From an uncultured Mycobacterium sp. (GTDB lineage: Bacteria; Actinomycetota; Actinomycetes; Mycobacteriales; Mycobacteriaceae): 64,000 bases of DNA. This document shows positions 1 through 7,748 of this stretch, piece by piece. The notes beneath the pieces are model-generated. The model was not told where the DNA came from. It ran no database searches and saw only the letters and a list, made by a program, of their open reading frames with translations. Positions within the stretch are counted from its first letter, which is position 1, and every line of letters starts with the position of its first letter. Location: assembly GCA_900078375.1 (NCBI GenBank), contig FLQS01000034.1, positions 42,143 to 106,142 on the forward strand. The letters are read 5' to 3'. A program made the position numbers and the translations under genes.

Positions 1-1485
1 GTCCACACCGGCGATCGCGGCAGGACTGGTCGGTAGCACTGCCGCCTGCAGCACCGCCGCACGGGCGTGTTCGTCGGCATACATCCGCGCGCGTACCAGT
101 GCCTGGCCGATCATCGTGGCGACAGCCGAGGTGTACGCGAGCTGCGCGGTGTCCAGTGGCTGTGGGTCAGCCCAGGCCAACACCAGCGCCCCAATCGCCT
201 TGCCGCCCACCGTTAACGGCCAGCTCGCCACCGCCGCGCCTCCGCTGGCGAGCATCCACTTGGCATTGTCGGGGTATCGCCGGCGATATTCGGCGACCGT
301 GCGGATCACCACCGGCTTGCCGGTGCGGACCGTGTCGGTGGCCGCGGTGGAGTCCTCCAACGCCACCCCGTCGGAGAGCTGATTGGCGACGAATTCGGGG
401 TAGCCGCCCATCACCACCCACTCGAGCGCGGTGCCCTCGTCGTTCACCAGTCCCACTGCGAGTGCTTGTGCACCTGCGTCGTTGATCACCTGTCCCAGGA
501 CGGCGTCACCGATCTGGTTCTGCGTGAACGCCCCCGACAGCAACTGGCCGAGGTTGGCCAGCGTCTCCAAGCGGGCCCGCTCCCGCCGTTCGGCCTGGCG
601 TTGCTGGACCGCGGTGACCCGCCCGGCGGCCTCCTGTGCGGTCAGCATGGCAACCAGCACGACCACACCGATGAACGCCTGGGCGATCGCCAGCTGACCC
701 GGCGCGCGCAGATCCAGATTCTCGAACGTCGTATATCCCACGTTGGCCATGGAATTGGCGGTGAAGGCCAGCACGCCGCCGCAGAGCGCGGCTCCGATCA
801 TATCGAGGCGCAGGGCCGCCCACGCCATCACGGGTAGCAGGAACAGCGCGGGCGGGATCTCGAGCCGGAACGACACCACCGTCAGCCCCGCCATGGCCCC
901 CAGGACCAGGAATGTCTCGAAAATTCGGGCACGCAGAAGGTGGGATTGGAAGCGCCACAGCAGAATCGGTGCGCCGATCAGCAGGACGCCGACCCCGTCA
1001 CCGGCCCACCAGTGCAGTATCGCGGTCGGCGACCAGACCCCATTGCTGATCGCGGTGGTCACCCCGCCGATGACTCCGCCCGCCAGCGGGCCCACAACCA
1101 TCGCCCCGGCCACGAACCGGGCCAGGTCGGCTCGCTCACGCAGGTCCGGCGGCCCCTTGCACCAGGCCAACACCAGCGATGCCCCGACCAACGGTTCCAC
1201 CGAGTTGGCCAACGCAAATCCGGCAGAGGTCCCCAACGCGGCCCCGTAGCGGAGGTCGACGGCCAATTCGGCCACCACGATTGCGGCGACGATCACCGGC
1301 CACAGCGCCCGCCGGTTGAGCAGCATGGCCGCGACCGTCACCCCGGCCGGTGGGAAGAACGCCGGCCCGATCCCGGCGCCGAACGTCTGCCACGACAACA
1401 CGGAACCGGCCAAATACGGCAAGGCCACCCAGCCGAACAGGCCCGCCGCATATCCGATTCGATCGCGCGTTACGGACGCGTTCAT
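1..1485 (-). CDS. MASE1-GAF sensor protein, probably a SpoIIE-type phosphatase (C-terminus off the window)
   Basis: An open frame of 495 codons starts at an ATG at 1485 and runs off the left edge without a stop. Residues about 1-285 hold some eight hydrophobic segments resembling a MASE1 sensory membrane domain (NRRALWPVIVAA, WWAGDGVGVLLIGAP). A linker rich in Arg/Glu follows, then a GAF-like domain at about 305-475 (start LETLANLGQLLSGAF). The last visible stretch, AAVLQAAVLPTSPAAIAGVD, resembles the entry into the PP2C/SpoIIE phosphatase domain of actinobacterial Rsb-type regulators (LQ..LLP..P.I.GV). The likely role is membrane sensing coupled to dephosphorylation of an anti-sigma antagonist. 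A GGDEF output is the alternative, and only sequence beyond the edge can decide. It lies 85 nt downstream of the epimerase gene on the same strand. Confidence 0.8.
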   Translation of the reverse strand, partial: MNASVTRDRIGYAAGLFGWVALPYLAGSVLSWQTFGAGIGPAFFPPAGVTVAAMLLNRRALWPVIVAAIVVAELAVDLRYGAALGTSAGFALANSVEPLVGASLVLAWCKGPPDLRERADLARFVAGAMVVGPLAGGVIGGVTTAISNGVWSPTAILHWWAGDGVGVLLIGAPILLWRFQSHLLRARIFETFLVLGAMAGLTVVSFRLEIPPALFLLPVMAWAALRLDMIGAALCGGVLAFTANSMANVGYTTFENLDLRAPGQLAIAQAFIGVVVLVAMLTAQEAAGRVTAVQQRQAERRERARLETLANLGQLLSGAFTQNQIGDAVLGQVINDAGAQALAVGLVNDEGTALEWVVMGGYPEFVANQLSDGVALEDSTAATDTVRTGKPVVIRTVAEYRRRYPDNAKWMLASGGAAVASWPLTVGGKAIGALVLAWADPQPLDTAQLAYTSAVATMIGQALVRARMYADEHARAAVLQAAVLPTSPAAIAGVD

Positions 1486-1570
1486 GCGGGCCGTCCACGT
1501 GATCGGTGGATGAACCGGACCGCGTGCACGTGACGAGCGTAGTCATCCGCCGGTCAACCGGACGGCCTTC

Positions 1571-2602
1571 TCACTGATCGCGAGCAAACTCGCTACGGTC
1601 GCGTCGGCGTCGGTCGAAGAAGTCGACCGCCTCCCTGATCGACTCGTGGACAGGTCGCGGCTGCCAGCCCAGTTCGCGGACCGCCTTGCCGTGATCCATC
1701 GGCGCCATGATGTCCATCAGCCGCACCGTGGTCGGGTTCAGCGGCAGGTCGCGACGGGTCGCCGCGGCGGCGATCCCGCCCAGGACCCCGATCCCTTTCA
1801 TCACCGACTTGGGGATGCCCCAGCGGGGCGCCGGCCGGCCCGCGGCGCGCGCCGCGGTCTCGTAGAGCTCGCGGTAGGGCAGGTAGCGCTCGGAGATGAT
1901 GTAGCGCTCCCCGACGCGGCCGTGATCGGCGGCCAGCACCAACGCCCGGGCGGCGTCCTCGATGCCCACCACCTCGGTGGCCATCCCAGCCATGTAGAAC
2001 GGCAGCTTGCCGGCCGCTGCCGCGGCGACCAGGGAACCGTGCGGGGTCGGCTGCCAATCGCGCGCGCCGTAGGTGTTGGACACGCACAGCGCCACCGCCG
2101 GCAGTCCCTTGCCGCGGCTGTAGTCCAGCACCAGCTTCTCGGCCGCGACCCGCGAACCGATGTAGCCACCGGCCTTGCTCCCCCAGTTGAACGGGGTGTC
2201 CTCGTCGACGACTCCACCGGCGCCGAGTCCGATGGTTCCGATGGTGCTGGTAAACACGAACCGGCGCAGATCGGCGGCCACGGCGGCGTCCAGGACGTGG
2301 CGCAGCCCGTCGACGTTGGTGCGGTAGAGCGGTGCCGGGTCGCGCAGATTGGCGCGGGTGTCGACAACGCAGTAGAAGACGACGTCGCAGCCGTCCATCG
2401 CCTCTTTCAGGGCGGCGTCATCGAAGATGTCGCCGTAGAAGCGCTGCACCGGCAGGTCGTCGATGCCGCGCGTCGAGCTGCTGGGGCGCAGCATGACCCG
2501 GACCGTCTCACCGCGCTCGACCAGTTGCCGCGTCACATGCGAGCCGAGGAAGCCGCTCGCGCCCAGAACTAGTTTGTCGGTGCCTGCCACGCCCCGCAGC
2601 AT
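1571..2602 (-). CDS. NAD-dependent epimerase/dehydratase (extended SDR)
   Basis: 343 residues, the usual length for extended SDRs. A Rossmann glycine motif (GASGFLGSHV) lies near the N-terminus, followed by an acidic D-(I)-FDDAAL segment, FTSTIGTIG on the strand carrying the catalytic Ser/Thr, and a Y-x3-K-like region around YIGSRVAAEKLVLDY. The family converts nucleotide sugars or reduces ketones and dihydroflavonol-like substrates; the closest mycobacterial relative I recall is the Rv0139 type. The substrate is unknown. The first possible start is used, but a GTG 12 nt downstream would put the glycine motif nearer the N-terminus, as is normal. It is divergent from the small membrane protein gene at 2715 and upstream of the MASE1 gene. 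Confidence 0.82.
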   Translation of the reverse strand: MLRGVAGTDKLVLGASGFLGSHVTRQLVERGETVRVMLRPSSSTRGIDDLPVQRFYGDIFDDAALKEAMDGCDVVFYCVVDTRANLRDPAPLYRTNVDGLRHVLDAAVAADLRRFVFTSTIGTIGLGAGGVVDEDTPFNWGSKAGGYIGSRVAAEKLVLDYSRGKGLPAVALCVSNTYGARDWQPTPHGSLVAAAAAGKLPFYMAGMATEVVGIEDAARALVLAADHGRVGERYIISERYLPYRELYETAARAAGRPAPRWGIPKSVMKGIGVLGGIAAAATRRDLPLNPTTVRLMDIMAPMDHGKAVRELGWQPRPVHESIREAVDFFDRRRRDRSEFARDQ

Positions 2603-2714
2603 GCCCGATGGCGCCCAGGGAAGACAAGATCGCCGAAGTGTTCACAGCTGTTTTTCGGGCAGCGTCATTACTATCAGCCGGCGAAGCGGAAAATCCGGAG
2701 GTGAAGCCACGTCG

Positions 2715-3083
2715 ATGAACGCCACACGAAGCCCCGATGCCCGCGCGGGTCGGCGCTGGGTCTCGGCACTCCTGGGTGGGCTCGGCATCCTCGCCCTCGG
2801 CATCCTGGTCGCCGCCGTCGTCAGCGTCTCCCACGAGTCGTCGCACCCCGTCGGGCAGCCTCACCCGCCGGCAACCGCGACGACCGCGGCCGTGCCAGTG
2901 CGCAACACCGCATCCGTCCCGTCTCCGTCGGCGCACCCGCCGACGTCATGGAGCGTGTCGGCCGTCGCCTCCACACTCGCGCCGGCACCTGCCGCGCCGC
3001 CCGCGTCCGCCGCACCGAAGCGCGAACCCAGTGTGCGGCAACGACTTCACGACATGTTCCCGCATCTGATCCCTGGGCACTGA
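2715..3083 (+). CDS. Small single-pass membrane or secreted protein, Pro/Ala/Ser-rich
   Basis: 122 residues. The ATG at 2715 follows a good Shine-Dalgarno stretch (GGAGGTGAAG), which favours it over the earlier in-frame starts. A basic N-terminus (RAGRRW) leads into one hydrophobic helix (about residues 17-40, LLGGLGILALGILVAAVVS). A long low-complexity Pro/Ala/Thr/Ser tail follows, ending with a short basic C-terminus (RQRLHDMFPHLIPGH). The tail is probably extracytoplasmic. No domain is recognised and no function is assigned. The gene ends before a strong hairpin shared with the convergent metallopeptidase gene. Confidence 0.6.
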   Translation: MNATRSPDARAGRRWVSALLGGLGILALGILVAAVVSVSHESSHPVGQPHPPATATTAAVPVRNTASVPSPSAHPPTSWSVSAVASTLAPAPAAPPASAAPKREPSVRQRLHDMFPHLIPGH

Positions 3084-3107
3084 CGACGCAGCCTCGCGAA
3101 ATCGCCA

Positions 3108-3142
3108 TGATGGTCGTGATCGGGCCACAATCGCGACCATCA
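3108..3142. terminator. Bidirectional hairpin between convergent genes
   Basis: The arm TGATGGTCGTGAT (3108-3120) pairs with ATCGCGACCATCA (3130-3142) over 13 bp with a single G-U pair and a 9-nt loop. There is no T-tract on either side, as is common for mycobacterial terminators. It sits 25 nt after the stop at 3083 and 41 nt from the stop of the opposing gene at 3183. Confidence 0.65.
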
Positions 3143-3182
3143 GGCAGATCTCGGCGCGCCGCGCGGCCGAGCCGGCCCTGAC

Positions 3183-4526
3183 TCAGTCCTTCAGGCAGGC
3201 TTCGGCGCCGTTGAGAACACCGTTGCGGTAGTGCCTGATTCGTTCGAAGCCGGCGCCCTGACGCTCGACGTCACCGTCACCGCGGAACACCAACAGAGCG
3301 ATGATGGCCTCGTCGAGGTCGCCCGGTGAGATGCCGAAGCTGCTGGTTTCCTTGCGGTTCTGCAGCAGCACGCTCGCCGTGTACGCCCCGGCGAAGCAGT
3401 CGCCGCGCAGCGACTGCGTCTTGTCGTCGGAATTGTCCCCGGCCCGGGTCATCGCGGCCAGCCCGAACTGGGTGGCCAGCAAGGTCGCGACCGCGAAATC
3501 GCCACCCTGGCGGTACACCGTCGGCATCGCGTCGACGTTGTCCCACCCGATGTAATCGTCTGGGACGCAATAGAACAGCGCATAGTCCTTGGCCGGCGTC
3601 GAGCCGCACATCGGCGGGTTCGACGGGTCGAACGGCTCCAGGCCCTTCACCGGTACCCAGGCTTCGCCGTTGGTCAATTCCGGATACACGTGGGCCCAGT
3701 AGTCTTCGATGTCGTAGGGCACGTCGTTGACCATCGCGTCGTAGGGCATGTCGCCACCGGCGGCCTCGTCCTCGGCGTTCTGGAACGGAAGCTCGACGAC
3801 CACCGGGTTGTCGTCGCGGTACTCCTTGCACGCGGTGGGCCCGTTGTCATAGCCGTCCTGAAAGGCACTGACCCGGTCGAAGCCACTGCCGTGGGCCGTC
3901 TGGTCGGTCTTTTCTTTGCCAGGCGTATCACGCAGTTCGAGGATGCCGGCCAGGGCATTGTCCATGTCGGCGGCGTTGACCTTGTACTCCCCGGAGTCCT
4001 TGGCGTGTTTGGCCCAACCGCCCGCAAAGCAATCGGCCTGCAGCTCCGAGGTCACCGTGCGAGCGGTGAAATTGGACCGGGCCTGGATGGCGTGGCCCCA
4101 CTCGTGAGCCAGCACGATCGGGATGACGAAATCGCCGAATTTGGACTGCAATTCGGGCAGCAGGCCCTCGGAGTCCCAAGCCACCACATCTTTGTTGGGG
4201 CAGTAGAAGGCGTTCTGGACGATTTCGGCGGCGTCTGACACACAGGGCGGAAGTTTCGCCGACGACGGAACCACGGCGAAGAAGCCGCCCGACACCGGCT
4301 TGTAGTCGCCGCCGTAGAGCTTCGGGTACTCCTCGGCCCAGTACTTCTGCAGGTTGGCGATCGCCTGGATCGCGATCTTGTTGACCGGGGTGGACGCATC
4401 GCCGGTGATTTTGATGTCGTCGGTCTTGGCGACCTGCGACTTCGGGGCGGGGACGACGGGCTTCGGCCCCCCACAGGCCGCCAGGACGACGACGAGCGCA
4501 GCCATTGCCAGACCTTTGGTTCGCAT
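3183..4526 (-). CDS. Lipoprotein neutral zinc metallopeptidase with a duplicated, partly dead second domain
   Basis: 447 residues. The signal peptide ends in a lipobox (LAAC, lipidated Cys18), so the mature protein should be anchored outside the membrane. The first domain (about 45-245) has the zinc motif HEWGH (H141, E142, H145) and the family signature ELQADCFAG that supplies the third ligand, as in YpfJ/KPN-type neutral metallopeptidases. The C-terminal half (about 265-447) repeats the same order of motifs: DYWAHVYPEL for KYWAEEYPKL, YALFYCVPDDYIGWD for NAFYCPNKDVVAWD, LRGDCFAGAY for LQADCFAGGW, and GAGFERIRHYRNG for GSGFDRVSAFQDG. Where HEWGH should be it reads TQFGL, so this copy cannot bind zinc in the usual way. 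I infer internal duplication followed by loss of catalysis, the second half perhaps serving substrate recognition. Substrate unknown. Confidence 0.82.
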   Translation of the reverse strand: MRTKGLAMAALVVVLAACGGPKPVVPAPKSQVAKTDDIKITGDASTPVNKIAIQAIANLQKYWAEEYPKLYGGDYKPVSGGFFAVVPSSAKLPPCVSDAAEIVQNAFYCPNKDVVAWDSEGLLPELQSKFGDFVIPIVLAHEWGHAIQARSNFTARTVTSELQADCFAGGWAKHAKDSGEYKVNAADMDNALAGILELRDTPGKEKTDQTAHGSGFDRVSAFQDGYDNGPTACKEYRDDNPVVVELPFQNAEDEAAGGDMPYDAMVNDVPYDIEDYWAHVYPELTNGEAWVPVKGLEPFDPSNPPMCGSTPAKDYALFYCVPDDYIGWDNVDAMPTVYRQGGDFAVATLLATQFGLAAMTRAGDNSDDKTQSLRGDCFAGAYTASVLLQNRKETSSFGISPGDLDEAIIALLVFRGDGDVERQGAGFERIRHYRNGVLNGAEACLKD

Positions 4527-4606
4527 GGTCGAACATTAGCCAATAACCGCTGCGCCTGCGGTGTATAGATCAGAAACGGTTTGCCAACGACGCAAACCTG
4601 TGTGAG

Positions 4607-6772
4607 TTACTTGATCAGCGGGTCACGCGGCATACCGAGGATGCGCTCGGCGATCTGGTTGCGGGTGATCTCCGATGTGCCGCCGGCGATCGACAGTGCG
4701 CGTGACCCCAGCGCTGTGCGGCCCGCCATTTCACCCTCACCGCCGTCGAGCGCCACGTCCGGACCGACCAGGGCCGCGGCGATCGTGCCCTGCTCCTGAA
4801 ACTGCTCGGCCAGGATGAGTTTGGTGATGTTGCCTTCCGGGCCCGGGCCGGCGCCCTCGAGCGCACGGACCACGCGCCGCAGGTTCAACAGGCGCAGTGC
4901 CTGGTCTCTGGCGAGGAACTTGCCAACCCATTGCACCGCGCCGACATGCCGATCGCCGTGCCTTGTGGCCAGCGAGACGAGCCACGCCGCCGCCGGCGCG
5001 ATCGTGCCGGCACCGCCGCCGATGCTGACCCGCTCATTGCCGAGCGTGGCACGGGCGACCGTCCAGCCGGAGTTCGGCTCCCCGACGACGTCCTCGTCGG
5101 GGACGAACACGTCGGTGAAGAACACTTCGTTGAAGTCGGAGCCGCCGGTGATCTGGCGCAGCGGCCGCACCTCGACGCCGGGCGCCTCCATGTCCAGGAT
5201 CACCGTCGTGATGCCGGCATGCTTGGGCACGTCGAAGTCGGTGCGGACGGTGGCCAGACCGCGCTTGCAGTAGTGCGCCCCGCTGGTCCACACCTTCTGG
5301 CCGGTGATCTTCCAGCCGCCGTCCACCCGGGTGGCGCGGGTCTTGACCGCCGCGGCGTCCGAGCCCGCCGACGGTTCGGAGAACAGCTGGCACCAGATCT
5401 CGTCCTTGCGCAACGCCTTCTCGACGAATCGCTCGATCTGCGAGGGTGTTCCGTGCTGGATCAGGGTCAGGATCACCCAGCCGGTGATGCCGTAGTCGGG
5501 CCGCTTGACACCGGCGGCGGCGAACTCCTCCTCGATCAGCAACTGTTCGACGGCACCCGCCGCGCGGCCCCACGGCTTGGGCCAGTGCGGCATGACGTAT
5601 CCGGTCGCGATCAGCTCGTCGAGTTGCGCCTTCTCGTCGAGCTTGGCGAGCTCGACGGCGTCGGCGCGGATCTGGGTGCGCAGCTCGTCGGCCTCGGGCG
5701 GCAAGTCCAGGCTGTTGGCCCTGCTGTGGCCCGCTTCGGTCAGGGTGAACACATCGGTGACCGGGCCGTCCCCGCCGAGGAGGGCTTGCACCGTCAGCGC
5801 GCGCCGCAGATGCAGATGCGCGTCGTGCTCCCAGGTGAACCCGATGCCGCCGTGCACCTGAATGTTCAACTCTGCGTTGCCAACATAGGCCGGGAAGGCC
5901 AACGCGGCCGCGGCTGCCGCGACGAGCTCGAACTGTTTCTGGTCGTCCCCGAAGGCGCGGGCGGCGTCCCACACGACGGCAACCGCCGACTCCGAGGCGA
6001 CAATCATGTCGGCGCAGTGGTGCTTGACCGCCTGGAAGGTCGCGATGGTGCGGCCGAATTGCTCACGCACCTTGGCGTATTCGACGGCGGTGTCCACACA
6101 GTCGGATGCTCCACCGGCAGCCTCGGCGCCAAACAGCGTGCGGGCCAAGGCAACTGCCACGGCGCTCGCCCCGGCCAGCACGTTGCCGGCCACCGAGACA
6201 TCGCGCAGCGAAACCCGGCCCGACCGCCGCGACCGGTCCAGGCTTCCCGGCACCTCGATCGACGCCCCATCGGCGCCACGCTCCACCAGCAGCACATCCG
6301 CGCCGGAAGTCAGCACCAACAGGTCAGCCAGTCCGGCACCGAGCACCACACCGGCGTCACCACTGGCGGTCTCGCCGGCGACGGTGATGTCACCGCCGAA
6401 TCCGATTGCAGCCGTGACGGATCCGTCGACCAGGCCGGGCAGCAGACGAGCCTTCTGCTCATCGCTACCGGCCGCCGACACCAGGGCGGAGGCAACGACG
6501 GTCGGTACGAACAGGCCCGGCGCGATCGCGCGGCCGAGCTCGTCGATGACGACCACCAGCTCCGGCAGGCCGAAACCCGAACCGCCGTACTGTTCGTCGA
6601 CGTGCAGCCCGAGCCAACCCAGCTCGGCCAGCTCCGACCAGAACGGCGGACGGGTCTCCTCGGCATCGTCGGCGAGGAGGTCCCGTGTCACCGCCCTAGC
6701 CTTCTGCGCGGCAAGGAACGAGCGCGCCACCTCGCTGAGTTCACGGTGGTCGTCGGTCAGTGCGATACCCAT
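4607..6772 (-). CDS. Two-domain acyl-CoA dehydrogenase (FadE34-like fusion)
   Basis: 721 residues, about twice a standard acyl-CoA dehydrogenase. The N-terminal half (about 1-350) ends in a VHGGIGFTWEHDAHLHLRRA segment typical of a FadE C-terminal domain. The second half (about 370-721) is a full copy with the flavin/substrate loop WCQLFSEPSAGSDAA and the tail GGTSEITRNQIAERILG. The arrangement resembles mycobacterial FadE34, which oxidises steroid side-chain CoA thioesters, but the steroid role is not evident here. The ATG at 6772 has a strong GAGGAGG ribosome site. It lies downstream of an HSD10-like dehydrogenase on the same strand (55 nt), so the two may carry successive oxidation steps of an acyl-CoA. 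Confidence 0.87.
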   Translation of the reverse strand: MGIALTDDHRELSEVARSFLAAQKARAVTRDLLADDAEETRPPFWSELAELGWLGLHVDEQYGGSGFGLPELVVVIDELGRAIAPGLFVPTVVASALVSAAGSDEQKARLLPGLVDGSVTAAIGFGGDITVAGETASGDAGVVLGAGLADLLVLTSGADVLLVERGADGASIEVPGSLDRSRRSGRVSLRDVSVAGNVLAGASAVAVALARTLFGAEAAGGASDCVDTAVEYAKVREQFGRTIATFQAVKHHCADMIVASESAVAVVWDAARAFGDDQKQFELVAAAAAALAFPAYVGNAELNIQVHGGIGFTWEHDAHLHLRRALTVQALLGGDGPVTDVFTLTEAGHSRANSLDLPPEADELRTQIRADAVELAKLDEKAQLDELIATGYVMPHWPKPWGRAAGAVEQLLIEEEFAAAGVKRPDYGITGWVILTLIQHGTPSQIERFVEKALRKDEIWCQLFSEPSAGSDAAAVKTRATRVDGGWKITGQKVWTSGAHYCKRGLATVRTDFDVPKHAGITTVILDMEAPGVEVRPLRQITGGSDFNEVFFTDVFVPDEDVVGEPNSGWTVARATLGNERVSIGGGAGTIAPAAAWLVSLATRHGDRHVGAVQWVGKFLARDQALRLLNLRRVVRALEGAGPGPEGNITKLILAEQFQEQGTIAAALVGPDVALDGGEGEMAGRTALGSRALSIAGGTSEITRNQIAERILGMPRDPLIK

Positions 6773-6827
6773 CGGGTCCTCCTCGAGGCGGCGGTGCCTG
6801 TTCCCCTAATGCCTTACCACAGGCGGA

Positions 6828-7586
6828 TCACTTGGGAGCGAAGCGCTGTCCCGCATCGAGACGGATGCACTGGCCGTTGAGCATCGGGTTGTCGACGATC
6901 GCCGCGACCAGCTTGGCGAACTCCTCGGGCTTGCCCAGGCGCTTGGGGAAGGCGGCGTCCTTGGTCAGCGCCTTGGCGAATTCGTCGGGGATGCCCTTGG
7001 TCAGGCCGGTGGCGAACAGGCTGGGCGCGATGGCCAGCGCGCGGATGCCCAGCGGACCCAGGTCACGGGCCATCGTCAGGCACATGCCGGCGATACCGGC
7101 CTTGGCGGCGGTGTAGGCAACCTGGCCGATCTGGCCCTCGAACGCGGCGATCGAGGCGGTATTGATGATGACGCCGCGCTCTTCCTCTTCGGGCTCGTTG
7201 TTGGCCATGTGCGCGGCGGCGAGCCGGCTGATGTTGAAGCTGGCGATCAGATTGAGGTCGATCGTGCTGCGGAAGGTCTCCAGGGCGTGCGGGCCGTTCT
7301 TGCCGAACGTCTTCTCCGCGACACCGCCGCCGGCGGTGGTCAGCACGACGTGCAGGCCACCGAGGGCCTCGACCGCATCGGCCAGCGCCTTCTCGGTGCC
7401 CTCGAAGTTGGTCACGTCGACGGGGATGAACGGGCCGCCGACACCGGCCGCAACCTCGGGGCCGTCGGTGCCCTCGCGGTCGAGAATCGCCACCTGGGCT
7501 CCGCGGGAGGCCAGCAGCTCAGCACTTGCCCGCCCGAAGCCCGATGCGCCGCCCACGACGACTACCTTCTTGCCCGAGATCTCCAT
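6828..7586 (-). CDS. Short-chain dehydrogenase, HSD10 / 3-hydroxyacyl-CoA dehydrogenase type
   Basis: 252 residues. The features are those of a classical SDR: GGASGFGRAS cofactor motif, LDRE acidic loop selecting NAD, NTASIAAFEGQIGQVAYTAAKAG carrying Ser, Tyr and Lys of the catalytic set, and C-terminal NGQCIRLDAGQRFAPK. The pattern (MEISGKKVVVVGGASGFG, long insertion before the Ser) resembles 17-beta-HSD10/3-hydroxy-2-methylbutyryl-CoA dehydrogenases. It would oxidise the 3-hydroxyacyl-CoA formed after an acyl-CoA dehydrogenase step, which fits the FadE gene downstream. The start has an AGGAG site 7 nt upstream. A 7-bp inverted repeat (CGGCACG/CGTGCCG, 7610-7628) lies in its leader. Confidence 0.85.
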   Translation of the reverse strand: MEISGKKVVVVGGASGFGRASAELLASRGAQVAILDREGTDGPEVAAGVGGPFIPVDVTNFEGTEKALADAVEALGGLHVVLTTAGGGVAEKTFGKNGPHALETFRSTIDLNLIASFNISRLAAAHMANNEPEEEERGVIINTASIAAFEGQIGQVAYTAAKAGIAGMCLTMARDLGPLGIRALAIAPSLFATGLTKGIPDEFAKALTKDAAFPKRLGKPEEFAKLVAAIVDNPMLNGQCIRLDAGQRFAPK

Positions 7587-7748
7587 CCGATACTCCTGTC
7601 GGTTGACGCCGGCACGCTCACCGTGCCGCTTACAGTTCGCTATTCCATTCGCGGGACGCCCTGGTGGCGCCCGAGCCGGTACGCACGTTACCGCTCGTCA
7701 TGAATTGGTCACGAACAAGGGTGTCTACCCAGCGGTAGGTTGGGCGGC

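Noticed and set aside
4931..6880. Long open frame (649 codons) on the plus strand
   Set aside because: It is the antisense shadow of the two-domain acyl-CoA dehydrogenase; its composition is Arg/Gly/Asp-rich with no domain, while the opposite strand is a clear FadE.
7610..7628. CGGCACG/CGTGCCG inverted repeat in the leader of the HSD10-like gene
   Set aside because: Seven base pairs in 70% GC DNA are common by chance and no second copy was found.
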